Source: Bombus terrestris (taxonomy: Eukaryota; Arthropoda; Insecta; Hymenoptera; Apidae). Taken from it: a stretch of 64,000 bases of DNA. A program made the position numbers and the translations under genes. The stretch spans positions 8,382,364 through 8,446,363 of the forward strand of contig NC_063272.1 of assembly GCF_910591885.1 (NCBI RefSeq), in the 5' to 3' direction. Below the pieces are notes generated by a model. The model was given only the letters and a program-made list of their open reading frames with translations, did not search any database and was not told where the DNA came from. Below, piece after piece: positions 33,701 to 43,006 of the stretch (positions are counted from its first letter, which is position 1; each line of letters opens with the position of its first letter).

Positions 33701-36700
33701 TATTATTATTTTGAATACAAAAGCACACGAATTTTTATTTAAAATTCTCTATTGTGTATTTATTTCTGAAAAAATTATTGTTGGAACCTAGTGCATCACA
33801 TGTCTGTTTACAAAAATATAAGAAAGAATGTATTTCTATTACAAATAATTGGCGAAAATGATGTTTCCACACGACCTAAACAAAATTTTATCCTTTGGAA
33901 GGGTTAATTGCGAAGATATAATGATTCCTCTTACATCTATTTTACCATATTCCTAAGTCATATCTACTTTGTACAAAAAAAAAGTTTTATCTTTGCCAAC
34001 ATCGTAGTTGATATTAATTATAGTTTTAATCTCACTAGCTGAACGTACCAACGTCTTCCTTCAGATCGTCATCATCCTCGCCCTTTCTCTCAGTCTTGAT
34101 AGTCTCCTTCAGTCTTTGAATCTCGTCCAAAGCGTCCTCGAGAGCCTTTATCTGCTTCTTCTTATCGGATATCTCTTCCGACAGCTGTGCTTTTAATTCC
34201 GAAGACCTCTGGCTCTCGATATTTATGATTTCCTCCTTTTCCAGCAACGACTTCTGCAGATCTTGCTCGAGACTGGAGATCTTCGCTTCGGCAGTGCCCT
34301 TTAACACGTTAAAGTTATCGATTTCCTTCAACAATCTCTCCGTTTCCTTTGTAGCGACGTCGAACTTTGTCATTAAATTTTCGTACTCTTGTCTGCGCTC
34401 TTCCAACCTCGATTCCACTTCCTCGTGTTGCGTTTTTGCTTCCTATAAAATAATAATCGCTCTTATTTTCGATAAATTCGATAAATAAAAAGCTGAATTA
34501 TAGAAGAAAGGCTACGAAAACTATATCTTCTAAATGGAAGAGTTTAATGGAGAGCGAGAACATTAAATGGAGAATGAGAACATCAAGCAGAGAACGAGAA
34601 CATTAATTGGAGAATGATTCATTCAGAAAATTATAAAATGTATAGTTCGTTTTAATCTTTCGATTTAATTATTTACTCGTTGCATTTCTGCATGATTACG
34701 GTTTCTAGAAATATACTACAAAAATGAGATAAAATATTTTGACAAGTATTTTAAATAAATTAAAATTTAAAAATTTGGTCGGGTCTCCAAAAATGAAGAA
34801 ACACGAGCAAACTCACCTTGTAAGCATTCGTCAGCCTCTTCACTATCGCTTTCTCCTCCGTCAGCTCTTTCACCAGCCTCTCGTTCTCACATTGATACTC
34901 TGATCGCTCAGTCATCAGTCTTTCGACTTCCTCCAACAACCTCGTCACTTCTTTCTTATCTACACCCTGTTCCACTTCATTCTCTAATCTACCTTCTCTC
35001 GCTTCAACCTTCGATTTCTTTAAATGCAAATTTGAACGATCACCATCGTTCCACTTGGAGCTTCTAACATCTTCCTCAACGTACGCGACGCTTACTCTAG
35101 AAACAGTCTTTGCTCGAGCCTCGTCCACTTGCGTTTTAAATTCGTGTTCAGGTACTTCGATGCTATTTGGAAGCCTATCACACAGATCATCGATTGTCTG
35201 TCGACAATTCGAGTCTTGAATCTCCTTTGAATCACAGATACTCGTAGAACTTTGTCTTTCATCTTCTCTATCGAATCCTCGAGTCTTCACCACCATCTCC
35301 AGCCTTTCTATCCTCGAACGAATCTTCCTTAAGAGGCTTTCCAATCTGTCGATCCTAATCTCCATCCTACGCCTTTCATCTTCATCTTCGTCATCTCTTT
35401 CCTCGTCCATCGTCAGTCTCTTCCTCAAAGCTTCGTCCAGCGCTTCTGACGAAACCACTCGTCTTCTCAGTTCTCTTTCTCTCGATAACTCCATGTACAG
35501 TGCCTCCAAATTGGCTAAAGTCGCCGTGTTCGCGGAAGCCAGCTGCTGATTGGCCATAGCAAGCTGCGAGATCACCTCCATAGCCTTTTGGTTCTGCTGA
35601 GAGAACGAAGGGCTATGTTCCTCGGCCGTCTGCCAACCTGTCATCTGCGTGGCGTACGTCAACTGCAATATAAATAAGTGGACTAATTTCAGAGACGTTA
35701 ATTGAACCGAGCCGATCGACGATCGGAATTCTGGTTCAAGGAATGGTTACGCGGACCAGCCTATTGCTTTCTTTGCATTGCGTTCTACAGACTTGCGTCA
35801 CGATATTACGTCCGTTTCAATGATAAACGAAGGGGAAGATAGGAACGACAGAAACTAGGAATTAGGTAAATTTTGAAAAAATAAATTAAGCAAATCTTGA
35901 ACGCGTGAACAGTTATCTTAAAGGTATGATAAATGTTAAAGATTATTCCACTGAATATCCAAGCTTTGTGATTGTTGCGAAATACGTACATACTCGCGTT
36001 AAACGTCTTATAACTTCTATGTACATTCTCAAATCTGTTTCAAACTTTTCGAGCGCAATGATGATAATCAATGTGCCTGGTTATAAAACCATTGACATTT
36101 CGTAAATATCAAAATGCCCGGCAGCCACTGTAACCCTAGTTCAAACGCTATTAATCATTTCCTTTAAATCCTCTGCAAAACGAATACTCGATACCAATAA
36201 ATCTTGGCGATCAAGAGGAGCAACAGATTCTACGCTGTGGAAGAACTTACGCGTAAACAGTAGCAGCGGATGCCAAGAGAATTCGGTTATATATTCTTAG
36301 CCTTTCTTGAGTCTGATTAAAATTCCGCAGCTCCTTGAGATCCGCGTATCCATGCAATCGTTACAAAAAAGACTGTTCTTACGACGGATCGTCGACGAGC
36401 TTCTGTAAGCTCGATCCACGTCGAACGATCTACGAGAATGTACTGGCACGAAGCTTAGGACGTTCGCCGAAGAAGCTCGAGACACGAGGGGCACGTGATC
36501 GCGATCGATGCCTGCGAACTCGACGAGCCACGGTGGCCGTGACTCAGCGTGTTCTCCCGAAATCATGAGGAGCCACGAGCTTTTTGGAGACTCGCCAGAT
36601 TTCCCACGAAACAAAAGAGTGCGCCTGGGAAAATCTCTTGCCGACATCTACGTCGGTGATGAACTCTGAACAAAAGCTTTCGCGTTTTTCTATTGCGTTT

Positions 36701-38392
36701 TCCGATTATTCGAAACGTGTACGCTATGGGCGAATGTTCAAATTGTCTGTGTGTTTAGAATTTCGCTAATTTCGAGAATATTTTGAACGTTATAGAACTG
36801 TATAGTTTAGAAGGAGAATTTCAAAGGAGATTTCGAAAATTTCGGAGAATTTCGAACAGAAAGTTAACTTTGGATTTTGCTAGCATGAAGATGATTTTAG
36901 ACATTGATCATCGAAAGCAAAGTAATTTGACGAAGTCAAAATGAAAGTACACTGCTGATCGGATGTTTGAAATTATTACGTGATTCGTAGAATTCACAGT
37001 TTAAAAGAGGAAGTTGATTTAGGACTTTGTTAGTTTAGAGAAGTCTTTAAACGTTAGATTTATTATCTCGAAGTGACGGCAGATCTGCCAAAGCAATGAA
37101 AATGATCAATTCGTAATTTTTCATAGGTTTATGTGTATTTTTTCATGTATCTTTCATTTCAATCTCTTTGGTACAGGCTTTACATTTCATTCGTCGGTAG
37201 TTCCAATGTCAATAAGAAAATTGGCCGACGAATCAGTGAAGATACTTTTGAAACGCTTCGGCTTTAATTCTCGAGATGCGACCAAGATCGGGGAATTTTG
37301 TTTCTAGGAATATTTGCAAAATGATCTGAGTGGGCCTATAGCCTGGTTTTATTGGTGTTTTTAATAGGAACTGATGTAAGAAGTATTACTGTATCTGAAA
37401 GATCTTCTTTCACGTCGAGACAATCGGAATCTGTGAATCATGCTGCCGAAGATGAAAGTTGAGTCATAAAAAGAAGATAAGTACTGGAAATAAAAGAAAT
37501 ACGAGACGTAAAGGTGGTGTGCACATTTCTCCATTGAACTGCCCTTTCGAATTCACAAATGGAAAATCACAAGTTCGTTCGACCAAGTATCTCCCTTAAT
37601 ATTACATTTGCAACCAAGAATATTCATATACGTACGTGTATATCGATTATTCAGTCTTCCAAAGAATGAATTAGGTGATCTATTAGAAAATTAGTCAGCT
37701 GAAAATGCACGAACAACTATTGTCTCCACCCTGGACAAATTCCAAATTTCTTTTGTACTTCTCTTTTAATTCTACTCTGACGCAAATGGGATTCTCCTAA
37801 GTATCTTATTTATGAACTTGTTTACGTTCTACTTTCTACTTACGATATCTATCTTCCGTTGTGTCCTGGGATTTCCGGTGCACCGAATCCGCAAAGATTC
37901 ATCACGGACGACGGTATATTTTCGCAAGTCAACTGTCTACAGCTATTCTGTTTAACTGCAGCCTAAGATAAAAACTTCGCTTACCAAAGTTTCTCGTCGT
38001 GGGGATCGCAAGTTCGACAAACTCGGTGCTGATGGTCTTTGACTGGAACGTTCTTCGCCTCTGAAGGTCGTGTAAGGACTTGGACCCTGCAAAATTCCAC
38101 GGAATTAAAATAAAATCCGATATATAACAGTGTTTAAAGCATTTTCTCGTGGCTTGTCTCGTCTCGACGTTCCTCGGAAGCTAACACGATAAATATTCGT
38201 TTTATATTTAACCTGCGATCGAGGTTCTTCACCCACGTCGAACGCGCTGGTCCTCGTCCTTTGTCGTATATTTTCGTTCGCGTATTCCGGACAGCAGGAT
38301 TCCTCCGTCCCGTAGACAAACGTCTCCTCGCTTTGTCTCCTCAAAGCTGCCGACGAGAACGGTGCGCTGCTACTACTGCCAGCCGCACCCAT
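27641..38392 (-). CDS. Unidentified large coiled-coil protein, 14 exons, about 1,551 residues
   Basis: Exons from the 5' end (all minus strand): 38392-38213, 38086-37985, 35662-34817, 34442-34049, 33579-33227, 32364-31933, 31555-31382, 31279-31073, 30725-30474, 30390-30104, 29878-29776, 29630-29442, 29354-28314 and 27736-27641. All phases agree. The protein starts MGAAGS, has a Ser-rich head, and then long charged heptad-rich coiled coil from about residue 105 to 1070. It continues with an acidic segment (SAESGFSDERGDDTDEEDN), a Ser/Thr-rich stretch of about 300 residues, and a conserved-looking end with EEALAAREDRLKRLEEQ and PPVPPPMPDVLPSRR. I do not recognise the family. A cytoskeletal or centrosomal scaffold is only a guess from the coiled coil. 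The start is the first ATG after in-frame stops, but an alternative 5' exon is possible at 41500-41543. Confidence 0.88.
27737..28313 (-). other. Intron of the coiled-coil gene (0.6 kb)
   Basis: AT-rich; nothing else seen. Confidence 0.75.
28314..29354 (-). CDS. Coiled-coil gene exon 13: Ser-rich region and conserved C-terminal block
   Basis: Acceptor CTTCGATAG and donor CGTCAG|GTATGG; 347 codons. About 270 residues of Ser/Thr/Val-rich, probably disordered sequence precede TPEEALAAREDRLKRLEEQ, KWLMNKMNATNRRGSALSTR, LEELHEVYG and EPPVPPPMPDVLPSRRLR. This end has the look of a family signature. Confidence 0.88.
29442..29630 (-). CDS. Coiled-coil gene exon 12: Thr/Pro/Glu-rich
   Basis: Acceptor CATCTTTAG and donor TCACCA|GTAAGT; 63 codons. 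It encodes ESPRAPTPDTESEQPTDTEL and a second TPTPETEAELDETE stretch. The PTPxTE motif occurs twice. Confidence 0.82.
29776..29878 (-). CDS. Coiled-coil gene exon 11: acidic SAESGFSDERGD segment
   Basis: Acceptor TCGATACAG and donor CGAAAG|GTTACT. It encodes AESGFSDERGDDTDEEDNAV and then a basic GPRRRPRK. The abrupt acidic-to-basic switch ends the coiled-coil part. Confidence 0.82.
30104..30390 (-). CDS. Coiled-coil gene exon 10
   Basis: Acceptor CGTCTCTAG and donor AATAG|GTAATT. It encodes EKRLSTVSAELSKTWTIVDR, then QHHQLHTHEKILRYELQQKR and EYCREKWESARQKN, ending in two bases of a Ser codon completed by the next exon. Confidence 0.88.
30474..30725 (-). CDS. Coiled-coil gene exon 9
   Basis: Acceptor TCTGTCTCAG and donor GAACAG|GTAAGA; 84 codons. 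It encodes VWRVLLELLSCHAE, an Ala/Ser-rich patch, PRLVISVSKTYIRLKELI and EKKHLEKEMNRMKQLNVHLE. The VSKTYIRLKELI core looks conserved, but I cannot name the family. Confidence 0.85.
30726..31072 (-). other. Intron of the coiled-coil gene (0.35 kb)
   Basis: Very AT-rich with T runs; nothing else seen. Confidence 0.75.
31073..31279 (-). CDS. Coiled-coil gene exon 8
   Basis: Acceptor TTTTAATAG and donor CCTAAA|GTAAGG; 69 codons. It encodes ENHDLICNMAREEGTEAAAL, PKLLLDLIEQVEG and an acidic Lys/Glu stretch ending IAHNLPK. Confidence 0.82.
31382..31555 (-). CDS. Coiled-coil gene exon 7
   Basis: Acceptor TTGGGACAG and donor TTACTTCAG|GTATTG; 58 codons. It encodes IDTQDTEISNLESQLGLTKA and SLFTQMLLGATSADMDLDRL. 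Joined to the next exon it reads LTQLLQENHDLI. Confidence 0.85.
31556..31932 (-). other. Intron of the coiled-coil gene (0.4 kb)
   Basis: AT-rich with an A-run at about 31,695; nothing else seen. Confidence 0.75.
31933..32364 (-). CDS. Coiled-coil gene exon 6
   Basis: Acceptor CGCATCAG and donor GAGAAG|GTATTA; 144 codons, phase 0. It encodes ISDELRNDIRIQMDKVDDLR, then coiled coil ending CECLEEDLKKADEK. Confidence 0.9.
32365..33226 (-). other. Intron of the coiled-coil gene (0.9 kb)
   Basis: AT-rich. Imperfectly repeated stretches ending in ATATTTATGRG occur at about 32,610-32,630 and 32,690-32,706. No exon was seen. Confidence 0.65.
33227..33579 (-). CDS. Coiled-coil gene exon 5
   Basis: Acceptor CAAACAG and donor TTTAAAG|GTAAAC. 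It encodes PIESIDDPQESPPVDR followed by coiled coil (RRELDAEKEAHSETSRMLDL) to LTSILK. The entry phase matches the preceding exon. Confidence 0.88.
33580..34048 (-). other. Intron of the coiled-coil gene (0.5 kb)
   Basis: AT-rich; nothing else seen. Confidence 0.75.
34049..34442 (-). CDS. Coiled-coil gene exon 4
   Basis: Acceptor TTTTATAG and donor GTTG|GTACGT. It encodes EAKTQHEEVESRLEERRQEY and about 110 further residues of continuous coiled coil ending KGEDDDDLKEDV, leaving one base into a codon that the next exon completes as Gly. Confidence 0.88.
34443..34816 (-). other. Intron of the coiled-coil gene with a minisatellite
   Basis: Holds a short tandem repeat at 34,543-34,612 and is otherwise AT-rich. 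Confidence 0.75.
34543..34612 (+). repeat. Minisatellite, about 20-bp unit, 3-4 copies
   Basis: Units TGGAGAGCGAGAACATTAAA, TGGAGAATGAGAACATCAAG, AGAGAACGAGAACATTAAT and a partial TGGAGAATGA follow each other with little spacing. Confidence 0.75.
34817..35662 (-). CDS. Coiled-coil gene exon 3: start of coiled coil
   Basis: Acceptor TATATTGCAG and donor TACAAG|GTGAGT; 282 codons, phase 0. It encodes LTYATQMTGWQ, AMEVISQLAMANQQLASANT, long Arg/Glu-rich heptads with an acidic run (DEERDDEDEDERRRMEIR), a less structured middle, and further heptads ending RLTNAYK. Confidence 0.9.
35663..37984 (-). other. Intron of the coiled-coil gene (2.3 kb)
   Basis: AT-rich with a GC-richer part at about 36,330-36,660. 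One 25-bp stretch (37102-37126) recurs exactly at 58776-58800. At about 36,110-36,132 the sequence CAGCCACTGTA resembles the transposon end seen at 60,193. No exon was found. Confidence 0.6.
37102..37126 (+). repeat. Dispersed repeat, copy 1
   Basis: Begins ATGATCAATTCGTAATTTTT; 25 bases are identical to 58776-58800, and similar T-rich sequence follows in both places. Confidence 0.55.
37985..38086 (-). CDS. Coiled-coil gene exon 2
   Basis: Minus-strand acceptor TTTTGCAG and donor TTTG|GTAAGC. It encodes 34 residues, GPSPYTTFRGEERSSQRPSA and LSNLRSPRRETL, phase 0 on both sides. The segment is basic and Ser/Pro-rich, before the coiled coil. Confidence 0.8.
38213..38392 (-). CDS. Coiled-coil gene exon 1: MGAAGS N-terminus
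   Basis: The ATG at 38392 is preceded in frame by a TAG 15 bases upstream, if no intron intervenes. It encodes MGAAGSSSSAPFSSAALRR and 41 more residues, including ESCC. MGxxxS fits the N-myristoylation consensus, and the nearby Cys pair could be palmitoylated; this is inference. The donor CAG|GTTAAA is weak. Confidence 0.75.
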
Positions 38393-41300
38393 ACTGTACT
38401 TATTCTACTAGCAAACGCTAATCTCTTCGTTGACGTCGTGATTTACAAGAGCTTCGTTTGATCTGTTTCGAAATAGAAGCTGCGAGGTGTCTGGAAGCAT
38501 ATTTCAAATCATACAAATCAAATCATACAAAGGTTTGTACATTTTATTAATTGTAGTCTTATCTTCGTTTATTAATTCTATTGGAGTTTATCAAACGATT
38601 CTATGATTTTTCAGTCTTTATTATTTTAGGATCTTTGAATGACAGGATGTAGTTTATAGAGTTTTAAGTCGATAGAATCCTAAATATTATTTGCCGTAGA
38701 ATTTCTTCATTATTTTCTCGATGTCTTTCGGTGCTTCTAATTGTTGAGAATTCTGGATTTTCGCGAAAGAGGGATTTTACTTGTTCAGTCCACGACTGTA
38801 ATTTTCCAAATGAGAATTTTTTAATGCTTCTCTTTACTGTTTCCGATAATCTTTTTAGTTAATAACTCTAAATTTTAACATTCTGTTTCTGTGGAAGCTG
38901 TTTCCAATAAAAATTTCTAAACTTTCACGAAATCGAGGTATGAATATTACCTGAATACACGCAAGACCTCATTATTATCATTTACTATAAATGACGCTAA
39001 TTTTCCGATAACGTTATCAGTTTTACTCCCCGTGGAGTTACGAAACACGAGAACTATATGAGGATAAACGATTCTATTCTTTTAGTTGCCACTAATATAC
39101 CAACTCTCGATTAGCTCCGTAGAGTGAGCGAGTTGGCACAGAAGAAAAAAGTCAGACCGGGTCAGCTCGTATTTTTAGAAGACATATCTGTCTAGATCTT
39201 TTATTTTAAAATCTACCGTTAGTCTTCCTTGACAAAACGAGCAATAACGAACCACGAAAAGAAGGAAATTTGTAAAAATGTAGTTGTTTCGAATAAAAAC
39301 AAATGAATCGGAGAATGGAATTTCTCTCTTCTTTCTTTCGATGCTTGAGATTCCATTTTTTCCTTCCTGCTGGAGATCAAAGCTACTTCTTTTACGGCAG
39401 CGAATCCTCGAACAAGCTTTATGACTCGCGTGCCGCCGAGTCTTTTCTCGCGATACGAGGCGCGATGTAAATATGACTTAAATATAACTCGATCCACGAT
39501 CGAAAAGCGCCGCGCATTTCCCAACGGAACTAACGAAAACAAAGAGGCAACCAATCTAATTTTTTCAACTTTCCACCATTACACAGCTACTAGCTTATAA
39601 TATACTACAATAAATATGTTACACGCAGATTATTGTAATTAAAGGGATGCGCAATGAAAACGTATACGAATATACAAATAGACTCGAACATAACAAACGA
39701 AGAACAGAAACGAGGAACCAACTGCGCCAATCCAATTCTTCAAACCTTCCAATATTAACGCTTGAGCTAATAAAACAACTCAATAGTACTATTATTAAAC
39801 AAATTTGCTCTGACCACATCAAATATGCAACTCATCGGAAAACTTGTTCTTAAAATCAGAAGGAAGCCAAGCAATGTCCACTTTGTTCAAAATGTTATCA
39901 TATTTCTCAAATTATTCGATTCTGCCAAGAAATTAGTAGGAAAAAGAGAACAAATCACAGACAATCCGGTGCAATTGCCGCAGAAACGATCAACAGAGAC
40001 AGAACACGGGTCGAAACAAACGTGAACACGAGTCGCAAGTCCGATGCCATAAATACATCATAAATAGATGTACGGAGCGGTTCGGCACGCGATCCAAATT
40101 TAGATCCATAAGAACGGTCCGACGTACCTCTTCCAATCTATCGAGTATAATTTAAAAACGTCCACGCGTTTACATGGTACAATCACGAGGGAGTGTTGCG
40201 CAAAAGTTAAAGGAAATTGCGAAACGTGAAATAGTATCGAGAGGAAATTCAAATGGCGGACGCGAGACGAACATGTCACTCGGTTGTAGTTTCCGCAGAT
40301 CGGACGATTTTTAGGATGATTTAGGTTGTCACGAGTGGACTCACCGGTGGTCATCCGAATCGTGGATGGTTCGCAGGGTTCGATTTCCTTAGGGTCAACG
40401 GCGACACTTGACTACCGTCGCCGCTTGCGGCCAGCGACTCACTTCTCTAAAAATACTGTTTCGAAAGACCGCGTGCGCGAGAACGTCCAAACGTTCGCTT
40501 CGGTTGTCGCGCACGCGCGATTGCCACTTCCGTGTGACGCTAGTCTTCTGATCTAGAAAGCTTTAGCTTCAGTAAACTTCCTGGATCTCTGCGGTGATCG
40601 GTTTTTTGGCCCGTGGAACGCCATTAAATTCGCTTAGATGGCCCATCTGGTCTCGAAAAACGGTGTTTCGTGGAAATGAGGTATTTGTTAGGATAGGTTT
40701 TTGTATTCTCTTTTTTTTTTCTTTTTCAGTGAGACGGAAGTGTGGGTTTCGGAAGTGGCTGTTGCTTTCTTGTTGATATATTTAATTGGTTGTTCAAACT
40801 TTTACCAGTTTGGTAGCTGCTAATGTACCGTTTACGATGAGCGGAAAAATCGGTACATAGTTGCTTTTTAGTAGAGATTCGTTCTTCGCGAGTATATGCT
40901 TTAATAAGACCGATAAGAATTTTGTAAGTAGTGGTAGTTTTCTTATTGATATGTTAACGTTTCCAAAATTGTTAGTAATTGCGCATTGATATATTAATAG
41001 CAACGATTCGTCGTTAAAAGTATACTTTGATAATTATGTGAAGTTTCAATTATGTACCGCAATATATCAAATATTAATATAAGTATCGACTTTTTATCGT
41101 TTAGTGTTGAAACCCGTGAAAAGAAATTGTCTAATACATTATAAATATCTACTAGAAATTATGTCGTTCTGTTTACGTTAAAATTATTTGTAGTCGCTTA
41201 TTAATACATTGTTAACAAATATCTATATTTATGTAAAGATCTCTGTAATTTAATGTTCAAACCAGTGAACAAAAGTTATCGATATTATATTATAAATTAC

Positions 41301-41499
41301 ATCATCTTAAACATCCAGAAAACCACATAAACAATTATTATTCAATATTTTGCTTACTTCAATTCCTGTGTGACGTCGATAATCGTTTATGTAAACAGCT
41401 GTCGAAGAAATAAGCAAAATAATGAATGCCAAACAAAATTATTTCTGATTTTACTGAAAATACGGAAATGCGTATTACAATAAGCTTGGTGGCACTTAC
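38393..41499 (-). other. 5' region of the coiled-coil gene, with a CpG-rich island
   Basis: No further coding exon was proven. A CpG-rich island at 40,330-40,560 has a strong minus-strand donor ACCG|GTGAGT after 40345 and may be a non-coding first exon. AT-rich sequence fills the rest, apart from a moderately GC part at 39,400-39,550. Confidence 0.5.
40345..40560 (-). promoter_or_regulatory. Candidate CpG promoter and non-coding first exon of the coiled-coil gene
   Basis: It is rich in CG dinucleotides (for example CGCGTGCGCGAGAACG, GTCGCGCACGCGCG). On the minus strand it ends in a consensus donor at 40345/40344. An ATG eight to ten bases before the donor would open only a short frame that does not fit the main start, so the exon would be untranslated or carry a small upstream frame. 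Confidence 0.4.
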
Positions 41500-41543
41500 G
41501 TTTGGCGAATTTCCTGGCGTCGTAAATCCACTGAAAGTCCCAT
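41500..41543 (-). CDS. Candidate alternative first coding exon of the coiled-coil gene
   Basis: On the minus strand, ATG at 41543 opens MGLSVDLRRQEIRQ and reaches a near-perfect donor CCAAAC|GTAAGT at 41500. Two bases are left over. Splicing to an AG just before the 38392 ATG (GTACAG|T) would complete a Thr codon and continue in frame into MGAAGS. The acceptor has little pyrimidine tract, so this is tentative. Confidence 0.35.
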
Positions 41544-42020
41544 GACGACCGTACGAGAGCGGAGTCGAAGGAGAAACTCGAAGATACGAAAACGTGTTGA
41601 ACCTAACAATAGCGCCGCTCCTATTCTATATTTAGTCAGTTTTTCAAACGTTTCGACGTAGAGGTACACGTGCTCGCGGACAGAAGCGCCTCAACTTCCT
41701 GCACATTTTCCTGTCACATTAGCGTTGAGATATTGTAAAAAAATTCATGCTGCAAATAATCCTGAAATATATTAAACTCGTTTCATTGGCAATTGCAACG
41801 AAAACATTAGCGTTAGAAGATTACGAAATAGAGTACTAGCTTCGAATTGTTATCTTGTCTAACTCTACGCATGTTTATCGTTTTTTTTCTTTCTAATAAG
41901 CGTTTTATCTAAAAATAGTTTGAAGTACGATACATTGAAAAGTAATGCGAATACATAAGAACGTTTTCAACGTGAATTATAAAGATTTGTGTTTAAGTAA
42001 TACAGTTTCGTTAGAACAGA

Positions 42021-42026
42021 TTTATT
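42021..42026 (-). other. Poly(A) signal downstream of the transmembrane exon
   Basis: AATAAA on the minus strand about 75 bases after the TAA at 42099. Confidence 0.5.
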
Positions 42027-42098
42027 ATATAGAGTATAATACAAAACATTACAGAAAGTAGATGTAGTCTTTTACTTAATTTGATATGAATGTAACAA

Positions 42099-42276
42099 TT
42101 AATGACGATCATCCTCAGGATTAAATGTTTTATTATTTACATCGATAGCGCCAGCTAAATCATTGCTTGAAGCAAGACAAATTAAGACGACAACGATGAT
42201 AGATATCGCAAGAGTGATCTCGCTGTTGAGAATCCATTCGATTTTGTACGTTAATACCTGCAACATGTATTTACGG
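42099..42276 (-). CDS. Alternative terminal exon with a transmembrane segment
   Basis: The open frame encodes LTYKIEWILNSE, then a hydrophobic stretch ITLAISIIVVVLICLASS long enough to cross a membrane, and a tail ending NPEDDRH and TAA. Two phase-consistent joins exist. Starting at 42276 it can follow a donor ATCAA|GTAATG inside the 43006 exon, and starting at 42257 it can follow the 43091 donor. Both acceptors have weak pyrimidine tracts. Minus-strand AATAAA at 42026-42021 follows. Confidence 0.5.
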
Positions 42277-42613
42277 CTGTGATTCATTTGTGATACGGCT
42301 GTGATGCGTTTGTTTTCTTATAATATAGGGGCTTTTCTCTCGTGTGTTGGTGTTAATCCACTGAAAAATATTTTGGGAATTCGTTTATGTACCTTATGGT
42401 ATAATATATATAAGATTATCTCATATATAAGATTTGAAATTCATTGAAGAATAACTTTAAGAATTCTCCTACTTAACTTATAATATGATACGCGAAATTT
42501 TTAATTTCGTATTTAAAAATCACTGAGAAATAATTCGTAAGAATTCGTTTATACAGAACATACCACTATACCATTATTATATACCACCTATTCTTATCAC
42601 CTAGAATATCTCG

Positions 42614-42619
42614 TTTATT
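42614..42619 (-). other. Possible poly(A) signal for the soluble form
   Basis: AATAAA on the minus strand about 225 bases after the TAA at 42843, before the transmembrane exon. This would allow alternative last exons. Confidence 0.4.
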
Positions 42620-42842
42620 TTTGATGATATTAGTTTTCTGAACCATTTTTGAACCTTTAAATCATTCGATTTATACCTCAAACACCTTTTAATATTATCA
42701 AGAACAAGCGAGATATTGCAGGTAGTAAAATTAGGTGGACCACCTCGTGAAAATTTGAGACTAAGAAATTTTGAACTTGAAGTTTAACACTTGAAATTCA
42801 GCAATTGAAGGATTCGCATGTTAATTAATATAAAAACAGTCA

Positions 42843-43006
42843 TTACTTGATAACAGCAAATTTCGTATTTCTACCCTTAATCAGAATCGCAGACAAACCA
42901 CTCTTCATCGCTTCGCTCATTGTGCACTGGTTCTCCGCGTAATTATCAATCATCTGATACATCTCATCCGACACTTTCAAGTCACATTCACATTGAAGCG
43001 CCCATT
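42843..43006 (-). CDS. SKICH gene terminal exon (soluble form)
   Basis: Acceptor CATTTTACAG; with the previous G it encodes EWALQCECDLKVSDEMYQMI and DNYAENQCTMSEAMKSGLSA, ending KFAVIK and TAA at 42845-42843. DEMYQMI resembles an LC3-interacting motif (aromatic-x-x-hydrophobic after acidic residues). Minus-strand AATAAA at 42619-42614 could end this transcript. Confidence 0.7.
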
